The notes below the pieces were generated by a model. That model had not been told where the DNA came from. It searched no databases and saw only the letters and a list, made by a program, of their open reading frames with translations. A program made the translations under genes and the position numbers. Shown piece after piece: positions 54,521-63,032 of a stretch of DNA of 64,000 bases. How positions within the stretch are numbered: position 1 is the first letter of the stretch; the number at the start of each line of letters is the position of its first letter. Source of the DNA: an uncultured Actinomycetes bacterium (lineage in GTDB: Bacteria; Actinomycetota; Acidimicrobiia; Acidimicrobiales; RAAP-2); the NCBI GenBank assembly GCA_903893745.1, contig CAITNF010000017.1:1-64000 (forward strand), read 5' to 3'.

Positions 54521-55374
54521 ATAGTTCCTGGCTCGAACGCCGGGTGATTGCCTTTGCGCATCAGGGGGGTTCTTTTGAAGGACCCTCGTCGACACTGCAC
54601 GCAATTGAGCACGCACTGGCCCAAGGAGCAACCGCTATCGAGCTCGACGTGCACGCCACGCTCGATCGTCAGATTGTCGTCTGTCACGATGAGACTGTTG
54701 ACCGAACTACCAACCATCAAGGCGCTATTGCCCAAAAGACGTTGCGCGAATTACAAGAAATGGATAACGCGTATTGGTGGATTACGGGTGACGCCGTGAC
54801 GCTTGATCGCCCCGAGCACGAGTACGTCTATCGAGGGCGTGCCCCGCGCGATCGCCGATTTGGTATTGCGACGTTGGAAGAAGTGGTCCGGACCTTTCCG
54901 GGAGTGTTGCTCAATATGGATTTGAAGCAGACCGCTCCGGATGTTGAGCCCTATGAAGAACTTCTGGCCGAAGAGTTGCGTCACCTGGAGCGAACTGACT
55001 CGGTGATTGTGGCTTCGTTTCACGACGAGGCCATTGCCGCCTTTCGTCGGGTGGCTCCCGAGGTCGCGACGTCGGGTGCCACCAACGAAACCGCCGCCTT
55101 TTATTTTTCGCTTCGCGACGACTCGCCAGTCCTGGCACCCGAAGTCTGTGCGTTGCAGGTGCCCGCTACCTTTGGCGACGTCGTGGTGGTCGATGAACGC
55201 TTTGTGGTAGCCGCCCACGAGCTCGGCGCTGCCGTGCACGTCTGGACGATTAACGACGTCGACGAGATGGTCCGACTGCTGGACCTAGGGGTGGACGGGA
55301 TTATCAGCGACACACCGACGACACTCTGCAATCTTTTGGCAGAACGAGGTTGTGGGTGGGACGCGAAACTCTGA
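54517..55374 (+). CDS. Glycerophosphodiester phosphodiesterase
   Basis: 285 residues from a GTG. AHQGGSFEGPSSTLHAIEHAL, AIELDVHATLD, VVCHDETVDRTTN (HR/HD catalytic set) and LLNMDLKQ, then GVDGIISDTP near the end, define the GDPD TIM barrel. The usual HRG is HQG here (Arg to Gln), an unusual change next to the first catalytic His. There is no signal peptide, so it should act on glycerophosphodiesters inside the cell. Confidence 0.88.
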   Translation: MNSSWLERRVIAFAHQGGSFEGPSSTLHAIEHALAQGATAIELDVHATLDRQIVVCHDETVDRTTNHQGAIAQKTLRELQEMDNAYWWITGDAVTLDRPEHEYVYRGRAPRDRRFGIATLEEVVRTFPGVLLNMDLKQTAPDVEPYEELLAEELRHLERTDSVIVASFHDEAIAAFRRVAPEVATSGATNETAAFYFSLRDDSPVLAPEVCALQVPATFGDVVVVDERFVVAAHELGAAVHVWTINDVDEMVRLLDLGVDGIISDTPTTLCNLLAERGCGWDAKL

Positions 55375-55384
55375 GACCGAGGAC

Positions 55385-55468
55385 TTAGCCGCGGCCGCAG
55401 TTCGGCTTTTTGCCGTGGTTGGCCTTCTTCTTGGCCCGCAGCTTGCGCTTCACAGTTCGCTTCGACAT
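55385..55468 (-). CDS. Ribosomal protein bL37
   Basis: 27 residues, MSKRTVKRKLRAKKKANHGK then KPNCGRG. The basic run and the KANHGKxPN core match the tiny large-subunit protein bL37 first seen in mycobacterial ribosomes and common in actinobacteria. It is read on the minus strand between the GDPD gene and rsmI. No clear ribosome site lies upstream. Confidence 0.85.
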   Translation of the reverse strand: MSKRTVKRKLRAKKKANHGKKPNCGRG

Positions 55469-55521
55469 AGGTGACAATGTTAGTAGGTGGAAGGCTCTAC
55501 GAGCCAAACGAGGGGATTCGC

Positions 55522-56394
55522 GTGAACGCTAAGGCCAATGACGAGGTTCGTCAGGGAGAACTCGTCCTCGTGGCGACGCCCCTGGGCAATCTTGGCGATA
55601 TTTCGCGGCGCGCGCTCGAGATACTCGAGACCGCCGATGTTATTTACTGCGAGGACACCCGCCATTCACGAGTGCTCTTTAGCGCCTACGAACTCGCCGT
55701 TCGCGGTCGACTTCAGGCGCTGCACGAACATAATGAAGCGTCGCTCTGCGAAGAAGTAGTGGAGCGAGTCCGAGGTGGGGCAGTGGTGGCGCTCGTGACT
55801 GATGCGGGCACGCCCGGCATTAGTGATCCGGGGTCGCGGGTCGTCGCCGCGTTGGCGCAGGCCAACCTGCGCGTCACGACGGTACCGGGCCCGTCGGCAG
55901 TCATTGGGGCGCTCTCAATCAGTGGTCTCGACACCGAACGCTTCACGATGGAAGGTTTCGCGCCACGCAAGGCCGGCGAACGAGCCCGACTCTTTGCAGA
56001 GTGGGTTCGAGAGTCGCGGACCATCATATTTTTTGAGTCACCTCGAAGGTTGGCAACGACCCTGGGCGAACTGGCCGAACACGTTGGGACTCGGCAAGTA
56101 GCGGTGGTGCGCGAGTTGACCAAACTGCACGAAGAAGTCGTTCGCGGAACCGTGAGTGAGGTTGCGGCAGTGTTTGCTGCTCGAGAGCCCCTAGGTGAGA
56201 TTGTGGTGGTACTCGCCGGCGCTGCGCCGGAAGCGGCGCCCGATGAGACGACCCTGCGGGCTGCATTGATTGAAGAGTTGCGTGGCGACGTCAGCGTTCG
56301 TGATGCCGCCGCCTCAGTCGCCTCGACTTTTGGCGTGGCGCACCGAGTCGTCTATCAACTCGCCCTGGAACTTCGAGCTAACGGTGGTTTCTAA
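55522..56394 (+). CDS. rsmI: 16S rRNA (cytidine1402-2'-O)-methyltransferase RsmI
   Basis: 290 residues from a GTG at 55522, six bases after GAGGGG; the frame opens earlier but without a ribosome site. ELVLVATPLGNLGDISRRALEIL, CEDTRHSRVLF, LVTDAGTPGISDPGSRVV and GPSAVIGALSISG are the RsmI signatures. It 2'-O-methylates C1402 using SAM. Confidence 0.94.
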   Translation: MNAKANDEVRQGELVLVATPLGNLGDISRRALEILETADVIYCEDTRHSRVLFSAYELAVRGRLQALHEHNEASLCEEVVERVRGGAVVALVTDAGTPGISDPGSRVVAALAQANLRVTTVPGPSAVIGALSISGLDTERFTMEGFAPRKAGERARLFAEWVRESRTIIFFESPRRLATTLGELAEHVGTRQVAVVRELTKLHEEVVRGTVSEVAAVFAAREPLGEIVVVLAGAAPEAAPDETTLRAALIEELRGDVSVRDAAASVASTFGVAHRVVYQLALELRANGGF

Positions 56395-56407
56395 GTAACC
56401 TTGACCA

Positions 56408-57940
56408 ATGGGTCGCTTCTACATCACCACTCCCATTTACTACGTCAATGATGCGCCCCACGTGGGTCACGCGTACTGCACGGTGAACGCCGATGCCCTC
56501 GCTCGGTGGCACCGGCTCATCGGCGACGAGACCAAGTTCTTAACCGGAACTGACGAGCACGGTCAGAAGGTTGCTGACGCCGCTGAGCAGCACGGTCTCA
56601 GTGCGCAGGACTGGACCAATCAGACTTCAGCTCGATTCCGCGAAGCGTGGGATGCGCTCGACATTAGTTACGACGACTTCATTCGCACGACGGAGCCCCG
56701 TCACTACGAGAGTGTGCAGAAGTTCCTCACGGCGATCTACGACAACGGTTACATCTATAAAGACGTGTACAAGGGCCTCTACTGCGTGAGCTGTGAGGAC
56801 TACTTCACCCTCGAATCGAGTGACGAAGGTCGCTGCCCAATTCACGGACGAGCCTTAACGGAGATGGAAGAAGAGAACTGGTTCTTCCGTTTGAGCGCTT
56901 TCCAGGATCGACTGCTCGAGTACTACGAACGTCACCCAGAGTTTGTGACGCCCGAAACCAAGCGCAACGAGGCCCTGTCTTTTATAAAAGGGGGACTACA
57001 CGACATCTCGATTACTCGCACATCAATCTCGTGGGGAGTGCCAGTACCTTGGGATGATCGGCACGTCTTTTACGTCTGGTACGACGCGCTGATTAACTAT
57101 TTGACCGCAATTGGTTATGGCCGTGACGATGACGAAGTCGACACGTGGTGGCCATCGTCGCATCACTTGATTGGCAAAGAGATAATTAGATTCCACTGTG
57201 TCTGGTGGCCAGCTATGTGCATGGCGGCGGGACTCGAGCCACCTTCGCACGTGCAGGTCCACGGCTGGCTGCTCGTGGGTGGTCAAAAGCTTTCTAAAAC
57301 CATGGCCGCCGAAGGTGGCGTCCGTCTGAGCGATATTGCCCCGGTGCAGTTGACGAACGAGTTTGGGATCGACCCAATTCGATACTACCTCTTGCGCGAG
57401 ACAATTTTGGGCAATGACGGTGACTTCTCGCACGAGGGCATCACTCTGCGGTACAACTCGGACTTGGCCAACAACTTGGGCAACTTGGTGGCTCGAGTAA
57501 CGACGGTGGTGGGCTCGAAGTGTGGAGGAAGGGGCCCGGCGCCACAGATGCAGTCACCCCTGCGCACGGAAGCCGAAATGGCAATCAGTGAGACGAAGGC
57601 GGCCTGGGGTCGCTTTGCTCCCCAGGGTGCGCTCGAAGCGACCTGGCGACTCATCGGCGCCACCAACGCTTACTTGGAAGAGCACGCCCCGTGGAAGATG
57701 GAGCCGGGACCAGAACTGGACGCCGTGATGGGTGACGCGCTCGAGGCAATTCGTCTGGTGGCGATTCTTTGCTCACCAGCAATGCCGGGCGTTGCCGTAG
57801 AGATCTGGCGACGAATTGGTCTCAGCGGTTCGCCGACTGATCGCGTGGTTGACGAGAGCGCACAGTGGGGTCAGTACTCGGCCGGTGCCCCAGTCGAGAA
57901 GGGTGAACCGCTCTTTCCGCGAATGAAGAGTGACGAATGA
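56408..57940 (+). CDS. metG: Methionyl-tRNA synthetase
   Basis: 510 residues, the short form without a C-terminal tRNA-binding domain. HIGH motif PHVGHAY, the zinc/CP insert with CVSCEDYF and CPIHGRAL, and KMSKS as KLSKT; then WKMEPGPE at the helical anticodon domain. It charges methionine to tRNA. tatD overlaps its stop by ATGA. Confidence 0.95.
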   Translation: MGRFYITTPIYYVNDAPHVGHAYCTVNADALARWHRLIGDETKFLTGTDEHGQKVADAAEQHGLSAQDWTNQTSARFREAWDALDISYDDFIRTTEPRHYESVQKFLTAIYDNGYIYKDVYKGLYCVSCEDYFTLESSDEGRCPIHGRALTEMEEENWFFRLSAFQDRLLEYYERHPEFVTPETKRNEALSFIKGGLHDISITRTSISWGVPVPWDDRHVFYVWYDALINYLTAIGYGRDDDEVDTWWPSSHHLIGKEIIRFHCVWWPAMCMAAGLEPPSHVQVHGWLLVGGQKLSKTMAAEGGVRLSDIAPVQLTNEFGIDPIRYYLLRETILGNDGDFSHEGITLRYNSDLANNLGNLVARVTTVVGSKCGGRGPAPQMQSPLRTEAEMAISETKAAWGRFAPQGALEATWRLIGATNAYLEEHAPWKMEPGPELDAVMGDALEAIRLVAILCSPAMPGVAVEIWRRIGLSGSPTDRVVDESAQWGQYSAGAPVEKGEPLFPRMKSDE

Positions 57941-58731
57941 GTCGCTGGACGGACGCGCACTGCCACCTGCAGGACCGCTACCTGGGCGATGATCCGGCAG
58001 TCGCTCGCGACGCGGCCGCGACGTTAGCGCGGGCCTTCGAGGCGGGCGTGGACCGCGCAATTGTTATTGGTACCGACGCCCAAAGTTCCGCTGAAGCACT
58101 GGCGATAACTGATCTGGTGAGTGCCGTTGCGCTCTACGCGACCGTCGGACTGCACCCGCATGACGCCCTATCGGACCTGGGACCAGTGGCTGCGTTAGCC
58201 CGCCAGGGCCACCCGCGCCTCGTCGGTATTGGTGAGTGTGGGCTCGACTACTACTACGAGCACTCGCCGCGCACCGCGCAGCGCGAGGCCTTCGCCGGCC
58301 AGATTGGTCTCGCTCACGAGCTCGACCTGGCTCTGGTGATCCACGCCCGCGACGCCTTCGATGATCTCTTTGACGTGCTCGACAGCGAGGGCGTGCCCCC
58401 TCGAACAGTCATTCACTGCTTTACCGGCACTCCTGATGAAGCGACGGCGTGCCTGGCTCGAGGTTGCGATATCTCGATTTCGGGCGTCGTGACCTTTAAG
58501 AATGCCGAGCAACTGCGTGAGGCCGTGCGTCTGGTGCCGCTCGATCGACTGCACGTTGAGACCGATAGCCCCTTTCTTGCCCCCGTGCCGTACCGCGGAC
58601 GGCCCAATGAACCGGCCTGGGTCAGTGTGGTGGGCGAGTACGTGGCCGCACTACGAGGTGAGCCCCTGGACGTCGTACGCGACGCCACCGCGGCCAATAC
58701 CGCCCGACTCTTCGCCCTGCCGGCAATATAA
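57937..58731 (+). CDS. tatD: TatD-family metal-dependent hydrolase
   Basis: 264 residues. DAHCHLQD at the start, IGECGLDYYYEHSP, FAGQIGLAHELDLALVIHARDA, VIHCFTGT and LHVETDSPFLAPVPYRG are the family blocks. TatD proteins are exonuclease or deoxyribonuclease-like. Coupled to metG, as in most actinobacteria. Confidence 0.93.
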   Translation: MSRWTDAHCHLQDRYLGDDPAVARDAAATLARAFEAGVDRAIVIGTDAQSSAEALAITDLVSAVALYATVGLHPHDALSDLGPVAALARQGHPRLVGIGECGLDYYYEHSPRTAQREAFAGQIGLAHELDLALVIHARDAFDDLFDVLDSEGVPPRTVIHCFTGTPDEATACLARGCDISISGVVTFKNAEQLREAVRLVPLDRLHVETDSPFLAPVPYRGRPNEPAWVSVVGEYVAALRGEPLDVVRDATAANTARLFALPAI

Positions 58732-58854
58732 ATTGCATTTGATCAGGATTTATAAATTTTTGGTCTTTGACTCGCGCTCACCCAAGTCTGGTGTCTAGCG
58801 TAGAGGGGCAGGAAAGTACTTCAACTTCACGTTGTCCTGGCGGAGGGTAGAGAT

Positions 58855-59757
58855 CTGAGAGTACTTAGTGCGCGGGCGGTTCGCCGTCCGCGGTGCCAAA
58901 TGGCGGTGGTTGCGTTGCTCGCGGCCGCGCTGGTCTGTACCACGCCCACCCTCGGTGGCGCCGCGACCAGCCACGCCCCGGTGAAGGTTCCCAACGTCAT
59001 CGGGCTGACCCGGCTACAGACCTACGCGGCCTTAGGCAAAAAAGGGATTACTTTCCAGGCCACGGGGCCCGGCAGTCACGACGGAAGTTGGCTGAGCGTG
59101 ATTCGCCAAACCCCTCGCCCCGGACGGCTCCTGCGTTGGCACGGTCTCGTGCACCTCACGGTCGCCATTGTGGACCCTCACGGCTCGCGTCCCGTCCCGT
59201 CCATGCTGGGAATGTCCCCGGCCCGGGTGACTCAGGTGCTTAATGCGTTCGAGCTTCGTTATACGGTCGTTGGACCGGGAGCGTCGACCCACAGTTGGGT
59301 TCGTGTTACTGGCCAATTTCCCTATAAATCGACCATGGTCCGCTGGCATTCGACGCTTTTGTTGCGAGTTACCAACCAACCCGATGTCTCGCTCATGGCC
59401 AGCGAGCCCACCACGACCACCACGCTGACCCCCGTTACTGATCCCGCGCTGCCCGGTAGCACCACAACATCGACCACGACAACGACCATAAAGAAGGCGG
59501 CAGCTGCGAAGCCGAAGCGATATCGAATTGGAGTCGCCACGTGGTACTCGTATATTCCTGGATTCTGTGCGACGTCGTACCTGCCGGTTGGCACCAAAGT
59601 CACGGTGCGAAATCTGGCCACCGGTGTGGCGATTCGATGCTTAGTGACCGACTTTGAAGCGGCCAAGGGAAACCGTGTGGTCGACCTCTCCGAGACCCAG
59701 TTCGCCAAGCTCGCCCCGTTGCGGCGTGGAGTGGTTGCCGTCAAAGTCTCCTGGTGA
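58855..59757 (+). CDS. Secreted PASTA-domain protein with RlpA-like double-psi beta-barrel
   Basis: 300 residues if translation starts at the CTG at 58855, seven bases after GGAGGG (58842-58847); the ATG at 58900 has no ribosome site and would give a signal peptide without basic residues, whereas the CTG start adds MRVLSARAVRRPRCQ before AVVALLAAALVC. Two PASTA units (VPNVIGLTRLQTYAALGKKG and VPSMLGMSPARVTQVLNAF) bind wall or beta-lactam-like ligands; a Thr-rich spacer follows; the last 80 residues (GVATWYSYIPGFCATSYLP...VTDF...VDLSETQFAKL) form a DPBB domain related to RlpA and resuscitation-promoting proteins. It sits where many actinobacteria carry rpfB, between tatD and rsmA. The start codon is uncertain. 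Confidence 0.82.
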   Translation: MRVLSARAVRRPRCQMAVVALLAAALVCTTPTLGGAATSHAPVKVPNVIGLTRLQTYAALGKKGITFQATGPGSHDGSWLSVIRQTPRPGRLLRWHGLVHLTVAIVDPHGSRPVPSMLGMSPARVTQVLNAFELRYTVVGPGASTHSWVRVTGQFPYKSTMVRWHSTLLLRVTNQPDVSLMASEPTTTTTLTPVTDPALPGSTTTSTTTTTIKKAAAAKPKRYRIGVATWYSYIPGFCATSYLPVGTKVTVRNLATGVAIRCLVTDFEAAKGNRVVDLSETQFAKLAPLRRGVVAVKVSW

Positions 59758-60569
59758 CGCACACCCGCACGGAACTCACTGCCTTGTTACAGCAGTATGA
59801 CCTGAAGCCCTCACGCGCGTTGGGTCAGAATTTTGTTGTTGACCCCAATACCGTCCGACGAATTGCTCGTCTCGCGGCGGTCGGGCCGGGTGACCTCGTC
59901 GTGGAAATCGGTGCGGGACTGGGCTCGCTGACGTTGGCCCTTCTCGAAACGGGAGCGACGGTGCTGGCTCTGGAAGTCGATCGCTATCTGCTTGACGCCC
60001 TGCGCTCCGTCGTCGAACCTCGTGGGGCAATTGTGCACCACGTCGATGCGTTGCACGCGAACTACGACGAGATAGTGCAAGGTCGCCCGGCGGTGGTCGT
60101 GGCTAATCTCCCTTACAACGTCGCTACACCCCTGGTCTTACACCTGCTCGAAACCCAACCACTTCTTAAGCGCATGCTGGTCATGGTGCAGCGCGAGGTG
60201 GGCGAGCGTTTGGCTGCTCAGGCCGGGGATGAGGCCTTTGGTGCGGCCTCGCTGCGAGTTCAGTACTTCGCCGATGCTCGGGTGGTGGGCAAAGTTGGTC
60301 CGTCGGTCTTTGTCCCACGGCCCAACGTGGAGTCGGCTTTGGTCGAATTAGTTCGTCGCGAGCACGTGCGCATTGACCCCTCGCTGGTCAGCGAGCAAGA
60401 CCTCTTTTCGGTTATTCGCACTGCCTTTGGTCAGCGGCGAAAGATGTTGCGACGTTCGCTCGCCGAGTGGGCCACCGAAGAGGTATTCGAACGAGCCGAC
60501 ATTGCGTCAACTCGCCGCCCCGAAGAGTTGACGCTCGAGGAGTTCGCTCGTTTGGCGGCTGCGCGATGA
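59754..60569 (+). CDS. rsmA: 16S rRNA (adenine1518/1519-N6)-dimethyltransferase KsgA
   Basis: 271 residues from a GTG overlapping the PASTA gene stop (GTGA). LGQNFVVDPNTVRRI, VVEIGAGLGSLTLALLETG, VVANLPYNVATPLVLHLLE (NLPY catalytic) and FFGQRRKMLRRSL-like FGQRRKML are the KsgA motifs. It dimethylates two adenines of 16S rRNA late in assembly. ispE follows with an ATGA overlap. Confidence 0.95.
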   Translation: MTHTRTELTALLQQYDLKPSRALGQNFVVDPNTVRRIARLAAVGPGDLVVEIGAGLGSLTLALLETGATVLALEVDRYLLDALRSVVEPRGAIVHHVDALHANYDEIVQGRPAVVVANLPYNVATPLVLHLLETQPLLKRMLVMVQREVGERLAAQAGDEAFGAASLRVQYFADARVVGKVGPSVFVPRPNVESALVELVRREHVRIDPSLVSEQDLFSVIRTAFGQRRKMLRRSLAEWATEEVFERADIASTRRPEELTLEEFARLAAAR

Positions 60570-61309
60570 TTGAGCTGTTCGCCCCCGCCAAATTGACGTG
60601 GTCGCTCGAAATCACGGGTACGAGACCCGACGGTTTTCACGACATTCGAAGTGAAATGGTGACCTTGGCCTTTGGCGACCGCTTGGTGATTGATGAGGGC
60701 GACTACTTGCGTGTGACACCGGGCTCGCTGCCCGTCGCCTTGGACCGAACCAATCTCATTACTCGCGCTTTAGAGCTGGTGGGTCGAACCGCGGGGGTCA
60801 CACTCGACAAAGTAATTCCGAGCGGTGGCGGACTAGGCGGTGGCAGCGCGGACGCTGGTGCCATTTTGCGATGGGCGGGCGCGGTGAGTACGCAGCAGGC
60901 ATTGACGTTGGGTGCGGACGTGCCATTTTGTCAACAGGGAGGTCGCGCACTCGTCGAAGGAGTAGGCGAGAAGTTGACGCCGCTGACCTACGAGGCGCGC
61001 TCCGTTACGTTGCTCCTTGCGCCCTATCGCGTCGACACGGCCGCGTGTTATCGCGCCTTTGACGCGCTGCTTGCTAAGGGGTGGGTTCCCGAGGGGCGTA
61101 ATCACCTCGAGGCGCCGGCGGGGGTGGTGGAGCCCAAAGTACTTCGCGCGCTCGAATGGGCGCGTTCCCTGTACGGCAATGGAGTGACGCTCGCCGGTTC
61201 GGGCTCATCGATGTTTCTCGAAGGTCACCTGCGAGACGATCTGCAGCAGTGGGACGCGGAGAGTCCCGTGGGCTCGTTTCGTTTCTGCCAGACCACCACA
61301 ACGCCCTAG
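60566..61309 (+). CDS. ispE: 4-diphosphocytidyl-2-C-methyl-D-erythritol kinase IspE
   Basis: 247 residues from the ATG at 60566, a little short for the family (about 280-300). FAPAKLTWSLEITGTRPDGFHDI and the GHMP loop IPSGGGLGGGSADAGA (about 80-95), then VTLAGSGSSMFLEG. It phosphorylates CDP-methylerythritol in the non-mevalonate isoprenoid pathway. The rsmA-ispE pair is typical of actinobacteria. Confidence 0.93.
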   Translation: MIELFAPAKLTWSLEITGTRPDGFHDIRSEMVTLAFGDRLVIDEGDYLRVTPGSLPVALDRTNLITRALELVGRTAGVTLDKVIPSGGGLGGGSADAGAILRWAGAVSTQQALTLGADVPFCQQGGRALVEGVGEKLTPLTYEARSVTLLLAPYRVDTAACYRAFDALLAKGWVPEGRNHLEAPAGVVEPKVLRALEWARSLYGNGVTLAGSGSSMFLEGHLRDDLQQWDAESPVGSFRFCQTTTTP

Positions 61310-61324
61310 GGGCGCTGTTCAGAG

Positions 61325-61426
61325 CTATTTGCCGGCAGCGCGACGCTGGAAGCGGGTCCGCTTCAGCATCTTCTTGTGCTTCTTCTTGCGCATGCGCTTA
61401 CGGCGCTTCTTAATTAAGGATCCCAT
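61325..61426 (-). CDS. Ribosomal protein bS22
   Basis: 33 residues: MGSLIKKRRKRMRKKKHKKM then LKRTRFQRRAAGK. This matches the mycobacterial small-subunit protein bS22 (MGSVIKKRRKRM...KKHRKLLRRTR) and the AURKAIP1/COX24-like domain. It lies on the minus strand just after ispE. No strong ribosome site is seen. Confidence 0.88.
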   Translation of the reverse strand: MGSLIKKRRKRMRKKKHKKMLKRTRFQRRAAGK

Positions 61427-61521
61427 GGCCTGTTGAACACTACTACGTTAGGCCACACCCTTGTTTCGTCGTATCGAACCGAAGATTTTGGGCGTCCCGG
61501 GCCGCGGCTCTTGAGGGAAAA

Positions 61522-61764
61522 TTAGCTCTCGTCAGCGACGCGCTCAATGTGCATTGCTTTACGGGGGCAGCCGCGAACGGCGTAACGGGCCGAAGCCAGC
61601 GCGCCGAGATTGGAGAGTGGCACGGGGACCGCAACCACGATGGGGTAACCCCATTCATCGGTCCGCACGAGGTCGGGTGCCAATTCGGCACAGTGGCCGT
61701 ACCCATCGCACAGAATGGGATTCACCTTCAGCACGAAGCCGCCGCTTTTGCGTCTCACTCCCAC
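61522..61764 (-). CDS. [3Fe-4S]-type ferredoxin
   Basis: 80 residues. CDGYGHC (Cx5C) and the later CPRKAM give three cysteine ligands, the single-cluster [3Fe-4S] pattern common in actinobacteria. The ATG at 61764 overlaps the NuoF-like gene stop by ten bases; a GTG at 61734 would remove the overlap. It should take electrons from the NuoF-like or flavin protein upstream. Confidence 0.88.
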   Translation of the reverse strand: MGVRRKSGGFVLKVNPILCDGYGHCAELAPDLVRTDEWGYPIVVAVPVPLSNLGALASARYAVRGCPRKAMHIERVADES

Positions 61765-63032
61765 ATCTGCTCCTCTTCGTGTTCCAGCGTTGGCACTTTG
61801 ACGACGTGCTGATTGCTGCGGCTGGGGGCACAGGGTGCGCCACTCATGTGCTGGCGTAGATCATCGGCAAAGACCTTCAGGGCGCTTCGGACCAGCTGAA
61901 CTACCCCGTCGGGGTGGTGGCAGGCGCCGCGGCCCTCAATCAGTCCACAACGTTCGTGCAGCCGGCGCAGCACTGCTTCGGCGTCGCGCGTAGTACGCAC
62001 GAGGTGAGTGAGATCTTCAGCGAGCGAGGGAAGACCAAATGCGCACGGCCCGCACTGACGAGCACTCTCGTTGGCCATCCACTGCACAATGCGTTGCGTC
62101 TCTACCAACCCACAGGCCGATCGAGGCAGCACGACCATGATGCCCGCGCCTACGGTTGCCCCTAACGGACGTAGGAACTCATTGGCGTAGGGGGTATCAA
62201 CGTGTTGACCCGAAATCCAACTGCCGCCGTAACCGCCGAGCAACAGCGCCTGAGGGCGCGGGTCGGCGTTGGCTCGAGCGAGAATGGTGCTGATTGGCGT
62301 TCCCAGAGGAACTTCCACGACGGCTTGGTTCGCGACGGCGCCAGTGAGCGAGACCAATGCCGTGCCCGGACTTTCGGCGGTGCCCAATTTGCGGAACCAG
62401 TCAGCGCCAAAACGTGCGATGAGGCCGACGTTGGCGCAGGTTTCCGTGTTGTCCACCATGGCCGGATTGTGACTAATGCGCAGAACGTGGGGACGGTGCG
62501 CGCGGTACTGGGGTAGCGATTCGTTGTCATCGAGCCAGTGAACGAGTGCCGACTCCTCGCCAGCAACGTAACGCCACGGGGGAGTATGCAGTTCCAGCTT
62601 TGGTCCACGCAGACTTCGCCGCTCACGTTCGTGGACTGCGCGCTTGAGGTGATTGACAACGGTCGGATTATCGCGAGCCACGCAGATCGCAATATGTTTG
62701 GCCCCGATCAGGGACGCCAAGATTTCGGCGCCGTCGAGTACCAGGTGGGGATTGGCGCTCAGTAGTGTTCGGTCCTTATGTGAACCGGGCTCGCCCTCCA
62801 TGGCGTTTACCACCATGAACTTGTTGTGACCGCGCTGACCGGCAATGAACTCCGCTTTTCGCCAGGTAGGAAAGGCGGCACCACCGCGACCGGTAAGTCC
62901 CGACGCCTGGAGCTCTGCGGCTATTGATTGCGCCGGCGTCTGTGAAACAAACAGAGCTTCGTGCTGCTCGAGGGTGAGGGGACGACCGCTGGGTCCGTGT
63001 AACAGACGCGGTAGTGCCGTGGCGTCAATCAT
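61755..63032 (-). CDS. NuoF-like flavin/iron-sulfur protein (NADH-dehydrogenase 51 kDa-like)
   Basis: 425 residues from the ATG at 63032, which overlaps the preceding stop by ATGA. FMN/NADH site GLTGRGGAAFPTWRKAEF, NAMEGEPGSHKDRTLL and GYGGSWISGQ, then the cluster region ESARQCGPCAFGLPSLAED...RGACHHPDG. Complex I NuoF has ESCGxCxPC; here the first Cys is Ala, and the later Cys of GAC may take part. This is a separate family of NuoF-like proteins that sits next to ferric-reductase-type membrane genes, not a complex I subunit. It probably passes electrons between NAD(P)H, flavin and the ferredoxin. Confidence 0.85.
   Translation of the reverse strand: MIDATALPRLLHGPSGRPLTLEQHEALFVSQTPAQSIAAELQASGLTGRGGAAFPTWRKAEFIAGQRGHNKFMVVNAMEGEPGSHKDRTLLSANPHLVLDGAEILASLIGAKHIAICVARDNPTVVNHLKRAVHERERRSLRGPKLELHTPPWRYVAGEESALVHWLDDNESLPQYRAHRPHVLRISHNPAMVDNTETCANVGLIARFGADWFRKLGTAESPGTALVSLTGAVANQAVVEVPLGTPISTILARANADPRPQALLLGGYGGSWISGQHVDTPYANEFLRPLGATVGAGIMVVLPRSACGLVETQRIVQWMANESARQCGPCAFGLPSLAEDLTHLVRTTRDAEAVLRRLHERCGLIEGRGACHHPDGVVQLVRSALKVFADDLRQHMSGAPCAPSRSNQHVVKVPTLEHEEEQMWE

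Noticed and set aside
58732-58854. Cyclic-di-AMP riboswitch upstream of the PASTA-RlpA gene, as found before some actinobacterial wall hydrolases
   Set aside because: The leader is only about 120 bases and none of the conserved core segments of that riboswitch is visible.
61755-63032. Complex I subunit NuoF
   Set aside because: No other nuo genes are nearby and the first N3 cysteine is Ala; the context is a ferric-reductase-type module.
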